DNA of 64,000 bases from positions 2,865,001 to 2,929,000 of the forward strand of contig NZ_CM001368.1 of assembly GCF_000177215.2 (NCBI RefSeq), read 5' to 3'. This document shows, piece after piece, positions 25,907 to 34,502 of the stretch (position 1 is the first letter of the stretch; the number at the start of each line of letters is the position of its first letter). Source of the DNA: Solidesulfovibrio carbinoliphilus subsp. oakridgensis. Lineage in GTDB: Bacteria > Desulfobacterota > Desulfovibrionia > Desulfovibrionales > Desulfovibrionaceae. The notes under the pieces are model-generated. The model was given only the letters and a program-made list of their open reading frames with translations. It did no database searches and was not told the origin of the DNA. The position numbers and the translations under genes are program-made.

Positions 25907-26798
25907 CCTGGCCCTTGTCGTTGTCGCGCTCTGGGGCGGCAACTTCGTGGTCATCACGCTCGGCCTGCAATCGTTCCCGCCGATTCTCCTGGCGGCCCTT
26001 CGGTTTGTGCTGGCCGCTGCCCTGGTGCCTTTCCTGGCGCGCCCGGAAATTTCCTGGACGCGGATGATCGCGCTTGGACTGGCGTGGTTTGTCGCGCAGT
26101 TCAGCCTGCTCTTTTTGGGCATGGCCGTGGGGATGCCGCCGGGAGTGGCGTCGGTGGTGTTGCAGTCGCAAGTCTTTTTCACGTTCCTCATTGCGGCGAT
26201 CGTCCTTGGGGAAAGGCCGCGATGGCGTCAGGTCGCCGGCACCGGCATCGCCCTGGCCGGGCTCGGGCTTATCGGGCTCACTGCCGGAAGCGGCGGCGTC
26301 AATCTCATGGGCTTTTCCCTCGTGATAGCCGCCTCCGTCTTCTGGGCCCTCGGGAACGTCCTGATGCGCGGTGCGGGCAAGGCGGACATGCTGCCGCTTA
26401 TCGTCTGGCTGAGCCTCATTCCGCCGTTGCCGCTCCTCGGAATGTCCTACCTCTTTGAGGGGCCGGAGCGTATCGTGCACGCCATGACGCATCTCAATGC
26501 GACGGGCGTCGGAGCGGTCCTGTACCTGACCGTGTGCGCCACGCTCGTCGGTTACGGCGGCTGGGGAAAACTCCTCAAAATGTATCCGGCCGGCACGGTG
26601 GCGCCCTTTTCCCTGCTGATACCGGTCTTCGGAGCCCTCTGCGCCCACCTCGTGATGGGCGAGACGTTCGGCCCCCAGCGTCTGGTCGGCATGGCGCTCA
26701 TACTGGCCGGCCTCGTGGTGGTTGTTTTGCCGATACGATCCGCGCGAATTGCATCCGGAAGGGCAGGGGGTGGGCCTCCGGCGCGAAGCGGACCGTGA
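25887..26798 (+). CDS. EamA/DMT family exporter
   Basis: A 303-residue inner-membrane exporter with ten helices in two EamA repeats, each about 130 residues (LLLALVVVALWGGNFVVIT at the start; MGFSLVIAASVFWALGNVLMR opening the second repeat). The second half resembles the amino-acid metabolite exporters of the EamA (O-acetylserine/cysteine) type; the substrate is not certain. The C-terminus has a short basic tail. The start lacks a strong ribosome site and lies in a duplicated 38-bp segment. Confidence 0.85.
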   Translation: MKPKHLLLALVVVALWGGNFVVITLGLQSFPPILLAALRFVLAAALVPFLARPEISWTRMIALGLAWFVAQFSLLFLGMAVGMPPGVASVVLQSQVFFTFLIAAIVLGERPRWRQVAGTGIALAGLGLIGLTAGSGGVNLMGFSLVIAASVFWALGNVLMRGAGKADMLPLIVWLSLIPPLPLLGMSYLFEGPERIVHAMTHLNATGVGAVLYLTVCATLVGYGGWGKLLKMYPAGTVAPFSLLIPVFGALCAHLVMGETFGPQRLVGMALILAGLVVVVLPIRSARIASGRAGGGPPARSGP

Positions 26799-26943
26799 TC
26801 CGGTGGGCCGGGCGGCCGGGCGTCGCGCTGCGGCCGGCAGGCGATTGCGGCACGGCGGCCGGAGCCGACGGGAAGACGGGTTGGGCTGGACGCGGCGGCT
26901 GCCTGTTTGAAAAATGAACGCGCAACACAACGGGAAGGATGCG

Positions 26944-28548
26944 ATGAGCGAGAAAACGTCTCAACCACGTGCGGGCGCTGCCCCTGCCTCGTTTTCCGGC
27001 CCCTGCAACGGGGCCGAATCCCTGGTCGCCACCCTGGTCGCAAGCGGGGTGGACGTGTGCTTTGCCAATCCGGGCACCTCGGAAATGCATTTCGTCAGCG
27101 CCCTGGACCGCATCCCCGGCATGCGGCCGGTGCTCTGTCTGTTCGAGGGCGTGGTGACCGGCGCGGCCGACGGCTACGCCCGCATGGCGGGCAAGCCGGC
27201 CTGCACCCTGCTCCACCTCGGCCCGGGCTTCGCCAACTCCATGGCCAACCTGCACAACGCCCGTCGGGCCCAGTCGCCCGTGGTGAACATCGTCGGCGAC
27301 CACGCCACCTCCCACGAACGCTACGACGCGCCGCTCAACGCCAACGTCACGGGTTTTGCCGAAGCCATTTCCCATTGGGTCTGCCGGTCGAGAAGCCCCC
27401 GCACGGTGGCGGCCGATGCGGCCCGGGCGGTGCAGGCCGCCCGGCAGGCGCCCGGGCGGGTGGCGACCTTGATCCTGCCCGCCGACACGGCCTGGCTGCC
27501 GGCGGAACGTCCGGCGCCCCGGCTCGAGGTCTGCCCCGCGTCGAAAGTTTCCGAAGGGGCCGTCGACGCCGCGGCCGAGGCCCTGCGAAGCGGCAGGAAG
27601 ACCGCCATCCTCATGCGCGGCGCCGTGCTCCATGGGGACGGGCTTCGGACGGCCGGCCGCATTGCCGCCAAAACCGGGGCCACGCTTTTCTGCGACACCT
27701 TCACCCCGCGCCTGCGTGGCGGAGCCGGCTCCCCGGTCGTCGAACGGCTGGCCTATCGCGGCAAGGACATTTTGCGCCGGCTGGACGACTTCGGGCAACT
27801 GCTGCTGGTCGGCGCCGCACCTCCGGTGTCCTTTTTCGCCTACCCCGGCCAGGAAAGCTGGCTGACGCCGCCGCACTGCGAAATCCTGACCCTGTCCCAC
27901 CCCCACGAGGACGGCAACGAAGCCCTGGCCGCCCTGGCCGAGGCGGTCGGCGCGCCCGCGACGGGTGCCGTCGCGCCTTTCGAACCGCCCGTCCTGCCGC
28001 CGCCCGGCCCGCTCACCGCGGAAAGCGTCATGCGCACCGTGGCCGCCCTGCTGCCGGAAAACGCCATCGTCACCGACGAAGGGATCACCTCCACGCTCCC
28101 GTACACCGCGCTCCTGGCCACGGCCGCGCCCCACGACTACCTCCCCCTCACGGGCGGCTCCATCGGCGGCATCCTGCCTCTCAGCACCGGCGCGGCCCTT
28201 GCCGCCCCGGACCGCAAGGTCGTCTGCCTGGAGGGCGACGGCAGCGCCATGTACACCTTGCAAGCCCTTTGGACCCAGGCCAGGGAGCGGCTCGACGTGG
28301 TCACGGTGATCTACGCCAACCGGTCCTATGCGGTCCTCAATCAGGAACTGCGCCTGGTCCAGGCGGCGTCCGGCGGGGAGCGGGCCCGGTCCCTGCTCGA
28401 CCTGCATAATCCCTCCCTCGACTGGACCCGGCTGGCCGAGGGAATGGGCGTGCCGGCCGTCAGGGCGGAGACGACCCAGGCGTTCGCCCAGGCGTTCGCC
28501 GCGGCCTTGGGCCAGTCCGGCCCGCGTCTCATCGAGGCCGTGGTGTAG
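26944..28548 (+). CDS. ThDP-binding enzyme, acetolactate synthase large-subunit/benzoylformate decarboxylase-like
   Basis: A 534-residue thiamine-diphosphate enzyme. The PYR domain starts GAESLVATLVASGVDVCFANPGTSEMHF, with the ThDP-activating Glu in LCLFEGVVTGAADGYARM. A central domain follows. The PP domain has the Mg-ThDP motif EGDGSAMYTLQALW ... YANRSYAVL. Such proteins decarboxylate 2-oxoacids; no small ilvN-type subunit or other valine-pathway gene is adjacent, so a substrate other than pyruvate is plausible. ATG 26944 has a GGAAGGA box; ATG 26914 has none. It follows the exporter gene on the same strand. Confidence 0.85.
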   Translation: MSEKTSQPRAGAAPASFSGPCNGAESLVATLVASGVDVCFANPGTSEMHFVSALDRIPGMRPVLCLFEGVVTGAADGYARMAGKPACTLLHLGPGFANSMANLHNARRAQSPVVNIVGDHATSHERYDAPLNANVTGFAEAISHWVCRSRSPRTVAADAARAVQAARQAPGRVATLILPADTAWLPAERPAPRLEVCPASKVSEGAVDAAAEALRSGRKTAILMRGAVLHGDGLRTAGRIAAKTGATLFCDTFTPRLRGGAGSPVVERLAYRGKDILRRLDDFGQLLLVGAAPPVSFFAYPGQESWLTPPHCEILTLSHPHEDGNEALAALAEAVGAPATGAVAPFEPPVLPPPGPLTAESVMRTVAALLPENAIVTDEGITSTLPYTALLATAAPHDYLPLTGGSIGGILPLSTGAALAAPDRKVVCLEGDGSAMYTLQALWTQARERLDVVTVIYANRSYAVLNQELRLVQAASGGERARSLLDLHNPSLDWTRLAEGMGVPAVRAETTQAFAQAFAAALGQSGPRLIEAVV

Positions 28549-28759
28549 CGCCGCATCCGCTCGGGGAGAGGGCGGCACCGTCCAGGCCGGGGGAGCGGCC
28601 CGGAGGGCCGTCGTCCCCCCGGACGGGGCCTCTCGCTTGGGCGTTTTCCCGCCCGGCACATGGTTCGCCCTTCCCGTCCGGGCCGGCCAGACGGCCGCCG
28701 CCGGCCAGCCTGCCACACCCGCGCCACGCCGATCCCCGCCTCTTCCGGGCAACGGCGAC

Positions 28760-30337
28760 TCAGGAAACGGCGGGCGAAAAGGTGGCCTTCAGGGCTTTGA
28801 GGGTCGTTTCCGCGTAATCGAAGTCATAATATTGGAGGGCAAGCGAAGCCGAAAGGGCGATCTGTTCGTCCGATGCGGCCCCGGCCAGGATCGCTTCCTT
28901 GATGTAGCCAAGCGCTTCCGGCGCGAAGCCGCCTTTTTGGGCGCATCGTATGATGGCGTCTAGCGATTGCGAGGTTTTCTTTGCCGCAAAGGCGAGGAGG
29001 GCATATTCCATGGCGTAATCCGGATAACGCTCTTGGTCCGGTTTCTGGAAGCCCAGATCGTAATTGATTTTAAGATCGAACAGTATTTCATAGCCCAGCA
29101 TGCAGCTGTTGTAATATGCTTCTTGACCGTTTTTCAGCAGGCTTATGTATTTGAAATACTTTTTCGAATTCATGCGCAAGCCTGCCATGAGCGATACCAG
29201 CGCTGCCAGGCAGGTCAAGAATCGACGGTCCCCGGCGAAGAAGAGCAGGAGTTTGAGCGTGGCGCTCAATCCGTGGACACAGGCCACGGTGGCGCTTTTT
29301 TCCAGGAAAGCGACCCCGGATTCGTTGCGATTCGTACGGAGATGGATGCTGCCCAGAACGCACAAGGCGTGGGACATGCTTTCACCGGAAGCGTTTGCGC
29401 AGTCCTTGAGCAGCGCGACGGACTCGTCGAAATTCCCGCCAAAGCGAACGGCGTGGCAGTATTTGCCTTGGGCCTCGTGCAGCTTTCTTGCAGGCAACGA
29501 GAGCGCGGGGTGTTGCGGACCGGAGGCCAGGTCGTCCAGGACGGTTTGTGCCCGACTTGCGCTGGTGTGCTGCTTTTTACAGGCTTCCTGGCCGCACAAC
29601 GCGATCGGGGCAAAGCTGTCGGGCGCGTCCGCTATGGCCTGGATGGTGGCGAGGAGGTCACTTGGCGAATAGCCGGCGTAGTGCTTCCCCTCCTGAAAGT
29701 GAAAATTGACCCCGTAGCCACGGCGTTCGGTGAGCAGCAAGGATCCCGAGGCCAGGGCCTGGAAAAATCGCAGATTGAGGCCGGAGAAAAAGTTCTCGTT
29801 GAGGACGATTCGCGACGCGGCAAAGACATCGAGCATGGCCGCTTTGGAGATGTCCTGCACGATGTTGACCGGAAAGCTGCTCCGTATGTGGTTTATCAGA
29901 TTGGCCCGTTTGGTCCGGTAGGCGGTCAGGCTTCCGACAAATGTGATAAGATGCTTCTTCTCGGCCGCCGGCCGAAAGTCCATCCTTGAGGCACACAGCG
30001 GGAGCCACTTCGCGCGGATGCCATTCCTGCGGAATTTCGATACGGAGGAGAGCTGGTCCACGTAAACGAAATTGAAAAGTTTCGTCAGCGGGATATGCCA
30101 ATATTCGTTGAGCGGGCTGTCGATGCAATAGGCCGCCAGCTTGTACCGGCAGTTGAAAAATGCTTTTGGAAGAGTTGTCTTGCCGAAAAGTTCTATGAAA
30201 ACCAGATCGGGCCGGACGCCCGTTTGCTCGACCAGCTCGTCGAGTGTCTTGGCCGCATCCAGTTGCAGCGGTACGACTTCGCAGCCGATTTCCTGGAAAC
30301 CTTCCCGCAGAAACCAGCCGGCGTGGAGTATGCGCAT
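28760..30337 (-). CDS. Glycosyltransferase, CgeB-like, with C-terminal helical repeat region
   Basis: A 525-residue protein. The first 280 residues are a GT-B type transferase related to CgeB: RILHAGWFL start, a YCIDSPLNEYWHIPLTKLFN segment, ITFVGSLTAYRTKRANLI, and the donor-site region LNENFFSGLNLRFFQALASGSLLLTERRGYG. The remaining 245 residues are helical and may form TPR-like repeats (NFDESVALLKDCANASGESMSHALCVLGSI). The protein is cytoplasmic. The gene has lower third-position GC than its neighbours, which suggests transfer. A shorter relative lies at 48585-49589. Confidence 0.75.
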   Translation of the reverse strand: MRILHAGWFLREGFQEIGCEVVPLQLDAAKTLDELVEQTGVRPDLVFIELFGKTTLPKAFFNCRYKLAAYCIDSPLNEYWHIPLTKLFNFVYVDQLSSVSKFRRNGIRAKWLPLCASRMDFRPAAEKKHLITFVGSLTAYRTKRANLINHIRSSFPVNIVQDISKAAMLDVFAASRIVLNENFFSGLNLRFFQALASGSLLLTERRGYGVNFHFQEGKHYAGYSPSDLLATIQAIADAPDSFAPIALCGQEACKKQHTSASRAQTVLDDLASGPQHPALSLPARKLHEAQGKYCHAVRFGGNFDESVALLKDCANASGESMSHALCVLGSIHLRTNRNESGVAFLEKSATVACVHGLSATLKLLLFFAGDRRFLTCLAALVSLMAGLRMNSKKYFKYISLLKNGQEAYYNSCMLGYEILFDLKINYDLGFQKPDQERYPDYAMEYALLAFAAKKTSQSLDAIIRCAQKGGFAPEALGYIKEAILAGAASDEQIALSASLALQYYDFDYAETTLKALKATFSPAVS

Positions 30338-30696
30338 GGGCAGACCTGAATTCCGTTACGCGTTGCCAGGGCCTCGGCCGCCAAACCAGGATCGCCCTTG
30401 CCGTTGCCCATCTAACCATAGGCCCCTGGGCGGCGCAACCGCAGTGGCCGGCGCGAGGGCCCTTGCATCTTTTGCAGGAAAACTGCATCGCATGACGCAT
30501 GGGGCTGTCGCACCGCAACCGCTTGGGCCGGCCCATCGTCGGCCGGCGGCATGGTGCCGGCGTTGCGGACAGCCGCGCCATCCGGGGAGGGGCTGGCCGC
30601 CTGCCGCAAGGTTCTGCAACCGTTTCCGGGCCGCCGCCCGGTGAAGGAACCTCGAACCCGTTGGAAACCGACGGCTCGCAAAGGGAGCGATGGAAC
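30338..30696. other. Intergenic interval, nothing recognised
   Basis: Between divergent genes. Apart from a small TGCATC-rich stretch at about 30460-30505 I see no hairpin, promoter or repeat that I can support. Confidence 0.4.
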
Positions 30697-31122
30697 ATGA
30701 AGACCGCAATCGCGCTTCTCGCCCTGTTCGTCCTCGTTTCGGCAACCTCCGTCGCCGTGGCCCAGGACGGCATTCCCTCCCTGCTTGGCAAATGGGACAC
30801 CGAGTCCAGGGGCGGCCTGCTGCTGCATGGGAAAAAGCAAGGCAACATCACCCATTGGGAACCGAAACAAAAGGTCCTCAAGGGCCGCATCGACGTGACC
30901 GGCCAGGACGGGCGTTTTGTGTCCGGCACCTACACCTCGGCGCGCGGCGCCGAAAAGTTTATCGGCATGGTCTCCGCCGACGGCAAAAGCCTTTACGCCG
31001 CGGACCTGGACGGGATCTGGGACGCCCGGATCGTGGACAACGACACCCTGGAGATCGTCTACCGGCACGTGAAGCCCACGGACACCGTCGTGGCCATCGG
31101 GATTGCCAAGCGCCAGAAATAA
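30697..31122 (+). CDS. Small secreted protein of unknown function, 141 aa
   Basis: ATG 30697 follows an AAGGGAG box and opens a signal peptide (MKTAIALLALFVLVSATSVAVA). The mature part of about 118 residues looks beta-rich, with repeated Gly/Thr turns (GKWDTESRGGLLLHG, VLKGRIDVTGQDGRFVSGTYTS), like a small lipocalin- or avidin-type barrel. This fold idea is only an impression from the pattern. No cysteines are visible. It precedes the secreted hydrolase gene by 163 nt on the same strand. Confidence 0.55.
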   Translation: MKTAIALLALFVLVSATSVAVAQDGIPSLLGKWDTESRGGLLLHGKKQGNITHWEPKQKVLKGRIDVTGQDGRFVSGTYTSARGAEKFIGMVSADGKSLYAADLDGIWDARIVDNDTLEIVYRHVKPTDTVVAIGIAKRQK

Positions 31123-31285
31123 CGTCGAAGGCAGGGGGCCGGCCGGGAAGGCCGGCCCGTTTTTTCCCGCCCCCGGCCGGAACGGAACCCTGAACCTACC
31201 CGCCGCCGACACCTGTTTTTCGGGGCCTGTACCAACACGGCATGCGGCGGCCTCTTGGTCGATCGCCCGAAGAAGGACCCTTTTC

Positions 31286-32497
31286 ATGAAACGCATCCTC
31301 CCGCTCTGCCTGCCGCTCCTCCTGTGCCTTTCCTCTCTGGCCCAGGCCGGCCCGCCGGCCCCGCTGCCCGCCTCGGTCCGCTACGAGCACCTCGGCGACT
31401 ACACGGTCGAGCGGCTCAACAAGATCCTGACCGAGGAAGTGGCGGCCTTCAGCCCCTTTGCGATCCGCTATCCGCCGGCGAAAAACGGCGTCAGCCTCTA
31501 CAAGGTGGTCTACGAGACCGTGATCCCGGAGCTTGGCAACAAGCCGACCACGGCCTCGGGCCTCGTCGCCGTGCCCCAGGTGGCGCAAAAGACCCTGCCC
31601 GTGGTCTCCTACCAGCACGGCACCGTGTTCACGAAGACGGCCGTGCCCTCGCGTCCCGAGGAATCCATGGAAACGCGGCTTCTGATCGCCCGGTTCGCCG
31701 GCCAGGGCTATGTCGTCATCGGCGCGGACTACCTCGGCAAGGGCGACTCCCCGGAGCCGGACAGCTACATGGTGAAAGACGCCACGGCCCAGGCCTGCCT
31801 GGACATGTATTTCGCCTCCCGCCTGGTCTGCGCGGACCTCGGCCTCACCCAGCAAGGCCTTTTTCTCAGCGGCTGGTCCCAAGGCGCCTGGGCCACCATG
31901 CAGTTTCGCCACAAGCTCGAAGCCCTGGACATCCCGGTCACGGCCGCGGCCACGGCCAGCACCCCCTGCGACCTCTATCTCCTGCTGACCCGCTGGCTCA
32001 ACAACCCCACGTCCCTGGACGCCGCCTGGCTCCCGGGCACGCCGCTCCTGTTCCTCTTCGCCTACGAGCGGTACTACGAGCTGCCGGGCCTCTCCCGGGC
32101 GGCCATCAAGGAGGCCTACTGGCCGACGGCCAACGACCTGTACGAGAACAGGATCGGCTGGGAGGAGGCCTCCAAAACCCTGCCCCCGACGGTGGGCGGG
32201 CTCCTGCGGCCGGAATTCGCCGGCCAAAGCTCCATGGCCGCCAGCCGGTTCTACCGGCGGCTCCAGGACAACCAGGCCTACCGGTGGCGGTACAAGACGC
32301 CGAGCCGCTACTATTACGGCAAGATCGACGAGGTCATGCCCCCCTATGTCGCCACCCTGCCCGTGGACTACCAGCGGGCGGTCGCCGGGGCCCCGGCCGA
32401 GGCGGTCTACGCCGGGGACAACGCCGACCATCGCGGCACGTTCCTGTTCGGCGTCCTCGACCAGAAGGACTGGTTCGACAGCCTGGGCGCCCGCTAG
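31286..32497 (+). CDS. Secreted alpha/beta hydrolase, lipase-like
   Basis: A 403-residue protein with a signal peptide (about residues 1-21, ending AQA). The alpha/beta hydrolase nucleophile elbow is GWSQG with Ser198. The oxyanion region SYQHGT and the ADYLGKGDS segment are typical of secretory lipase/esterase folds. The catalytic His is probably in NADHRGTF near the C-terminus. A periplasmic or secreted esterase is likely; the substrate is unknown. AAGGA precedes ATG 31286. Confidence 0.8.
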   Translation: MKRILPLCLPLLLCLSSLAQAGPPAPLPASVRYEHLGDYTVERLNKILTEEVAAFSPFAIRYPPAKNGVSLYKVVYETVIPELGNKPTTASGLVAVPQVAQKTLPVVSYQHGTVFTKTAVPSRPEESMETRLLIARFAGQGYVVIGADYLGKGDSPEPDSYMVKDATAQACLDMYFASRLVCADLGLTQQGLFLSGWSQGAWATMQFRHKLEALDIPVTAAATASTPCDLYLLLTRWLNNPTSLDAAWLPGTPLLFLFAYERYYELPGLSRAAIKEAYWPTANDLYENRIGWEEASKTLPPTVGGLLRPEFAGQSSMAASRFYRRLQDNQAYRWRYKTPSRYYYGKIDEVMPPYVATLPVDYQRAVAGAPAEAVYAGDNADHRGTFLFGVLDQKDWFDSLGAR

Positions 32498-32498
32498 G

Positions 32499-32597
32499 GT
32501 CGCGTCCTTGAGGAACGAAGACGCGCATTTCAATGCAACGTTCGTGTGGAACTGGTTCGTAGCGTATAACGCACTGACGTGTTTGTAAGGACGCGAC
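32499..32597. repeat. 99-bp element with 11-bp terminal inverted repeats
   Basis: GTCGCGTCCTT (32499-32509) and its exact complement AAGGACGCGAC (32587-32597) enclose 77 bp that are more AT-rich than the flanks and contain GAACG/CGTTC short complements. It starts 2 nt after the hydrolase stop. Confidence 0.5.
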
Positions 32598-32689
32598 ACG
32601 AGCGGGGCCCAGGCCTCGTCGAATCGAGGGCCGGAGAAATCCGGCCCTTTGCATTGTCCCCACCGCCCGGGGATGGTATTTGGGCCGCC

Positions 32690-33850
32690 ATGGACGTGAA
32701 ACCGGTCACCGCAGCCCGGCCCGCATCGGCCCGGATGACGGCCCTCGACACCTTCCGTGGACTGATCATGGTGCTCATGGCCCTGGACCATGCCAGCTAT
32801 TTCGTGGCCGGGGTGCATCCGACCGAACTCTGGTCCCGGCCCCTGCCGCGCTACGACGCGGTCCTGCCGTTCGTGACCCGGCTGGCCAGCCACCTGTGCG
32901 CGCCGGGTTTTTTCCTGCTCATGGGCGTCGGCATGGCCCTTTTCGCCGGCTCGCGCAAACGCGCCGGCTGGACCCTGCCCCAGATCGTCCTGCACCTGGC
33001 CCTTCGGGGCGTCCTTTTGGTCTGCCTCCAGTTCCTGGCGGAAAACCCGGCCTGGTCCCTGTTCGACAGCGGCACCTGGCGTCTGACGCCGTATTTCGGG
33101 GTCCTCTACGGCCTTGGCGCGACCATGCTCGTCTGGTCGCCGCTGGTCGGCATGTCGTCGGTCCTGGTGCTGGGCCTTTCCCTGGCCGCCATCGCCGCCA
33201 CCCAGTTCCTGGTCCCGCTGCCGGCGGGCCTGCCGGGAGCCGGCTCGCTCTGGGCCGGGGTGCTGCTCGTGCCGGGCAAGGCCGGGCCGGGGTATGTGTT
33301 TTACCCGCTCGTTCCCTGGCTCGGCGTGGCCGGGCTTGGCCTGTGCCTGGGGCGGCGGCTGCGCCGGGACGCCGGGGGGGCCGGCCGGCTGCTGCTGGTG
33401 GCCGGGATCCTGGCCCTGGCCGCGTTCCTCCTGGCCCGCCTGGCCGGCATGGGCGATTTCCACCGGCCGGCCGGCACGGGCTTCATGGCGCTCCTTGCCG
33501 TCACCAAGTATCCGCCGAGCGTCGATTTCCTGCTGTTGACCCTCGGGGCGGACGCGGTGGTCCTCGGCGGGCTGCTCCTGGCCGCCACCGGAACCGGGGG
33601 AAGGGCCGAAGCCGGGGGGGCCGGAGGCGGCGGGTGGGGGCTGGCCGTTTTCGGCCGCACGCCGCTTTTTTTCTACCTCGTCCACCTCTACGTCTACGCC
33701 CTGGTCGGCCTGGCCCTGCCCCTGCCGACGACCATCGCCGAGATGTATCCCTTCTGGCTGCTCGGCCTGGCCGTGCTCTATCCCCTGTGCGTCCTCTACG
33801 GCCGCCTCAAGGCCGGCCTGCCGTCCACGTCGCTCTGGCGGATGCTCTAG
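32690..33850 (+). CDS. DUF1624/heparan-alpha-glucosaminide acetyltransferase-like membrane protein
   Basis: A 386-residue polytopic membrane protein, about ten helices. The hallmark block ALDTFRGLIMVLMALDHASYF is close to the N-terminus, with the conserved His in DHASYF, followed by APGFFLLMGVGMALF. A second conserved histidine lies in FFYLVHLYVYA. Family members transfer acyl groups across the membrane to surface sugars; the substrate here is unknown. It lies downstream of the secreted hydrolase on the same strand. Confidence 0.78.
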   Translation: MDVKPVTAARPASARMTALDTFRGLIMVLMALDHASYFVAGVHPTELWSRPLPRYDAVLPFVTRLASHLCAPGFFLLMGVGMALFAGSRKRAGWTLPQIVLHLALRGVLLVCLQFLAENPAWSLFDSGTWRLTPYFGVLYGLGATMLVWSPLVGMSSVLVLGLSLAAIAATQFLVPLPAGLPGAGSLWAGVLLVPGKAGPGYVFYPLVPWLGVAGLGLCLGRRLRRDAGGAGRLLLVAGILALAAFLLARLAGMGDFHRPAGTGFMALLAVTKYPPSVDFLLLTLGADAVVLGGLLLAATGTGGRAEAGGAGGGGWGLAVFGRTPLFFYLVHLYVYALVGLALPLPTTIAEMYPFWLLGLAVLYPLCVLYGRLKAGLPSTSLWRML

Positions 33851-34003
33851 TCCGGTTTTTTCCCCTGTTCCCGGAGCATGGATTTCTCTCGCCCGAGACC
33901 CGGAAACAGGGTAGGGGACAGGGTGGCCCCTTTCGGGGCCTGCGGCGGGAGACATCCCTATCCGGGGAGTTGCATCCACCTCCAGCCTGCGAAGGAGACA
34001 TCC

Positions 34004-34399
34004 ATGAAAACGAAAGACATGCTGCAAAGCCACCCCCGTCGGCATCCCCTGGCCGAATCCCTGGCCCCCTGCGTGGACAGCTGCTTCGAATGCGCCCAGG
34101 CCTGCACCCATTGCGCCGACGCCTGCCTGAACGAACAAGAGCACCTGCCCCATCTCGTGGCCTGCATCCGGAAAAACCTCGTGTGTGCCGACATCTGCGC
34201 GGCCACGGGCACGGTCCTGTCGCGGCTGCCCGAGGCGGACGACCAGGCGGCCAAGGCCCTGCTCCAGGCCTGCCTGACGGCCTGCCGGGCCTGTGCCGAC
34301 GAATGCGAGCGGCACGCGCCCATGATGGAGCATTGCCGGATCTGCGCCGCGGCCTGCCAGGACTGCGCCACGACCTGCGAAACCCTGCTCGGGGCCTGA
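34004..34399 (+). CDS. Four-helix-bundle copper-binding protein, Csp-like
   Basis: A 131-residue protein with 18 cysteines, almost all in Cys-x3-Cys or Cys-x2-Cys spacing along predicted helices (PCVDSCFECAQACTHCADAC, AACQDCATTCE). This is the DUF326/Csp copper-storage pattern, in which Cys thiols inside a four-helix bundle bind many Cu(I) ions. There is no signal peptide, so it would act in the cytoplasm. The start has a GAAGGAG box. A terminator follows at 34425, so it is a single-gene unit. Confidence 0.88.
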   Translation: MKTKDMLQSHPRRHPLAESLAPCVDSCFECAQACTHCADACLNEQEHLPHLVACIRKNLVCADICAATGTVLSRLPEADDQAAKALLQACLTACRACADECERHAPMMEHCRICAAACQDCATTCETLLGA

Positions 34400-34424
34400 T
34401 CTTTCCAGCAGTCTCCGGTCATGG

Positions 34425-34461
34425 GAAGGCGGCCGCCGGCATCGGGCCGGCGGCCGCCTTC
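34425..34461. terminator. Terminator hairpin between the Csp-like and AKR genes
   Basis: GAAGGCGGCCGCCGG (34425-34439) pairs perfectly with 34447-34461. It lacks a strong T-run but sits between two convergent stops. Confidence 0.65.
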
Positions 34462-34502
34462 CTGCGAGCGGGGCGGGGAGAGGTCCGGCCGCCGGCCGGC
34501 CC

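Noticed and set aside
26944-28548. Calling the ThDP enzyme ilvB
   Set aside because: The fold fits acetolactate synthase, but no small subunit or ilvC is adjacent and the sequence is closer in feel to decarboxylase-type relatives; a specific symbol would be a guess.
31196-34333. A 1045-codon open frame on the minus strand
   Set aside because: It runs antisense to four well-supported genes (hydrolase, DUF1624-like, Csp-like and upstream). Its translation is Gly/Arg/Gln/His-rich with no domain, the typical antisense pattern in GC-rich DNA.
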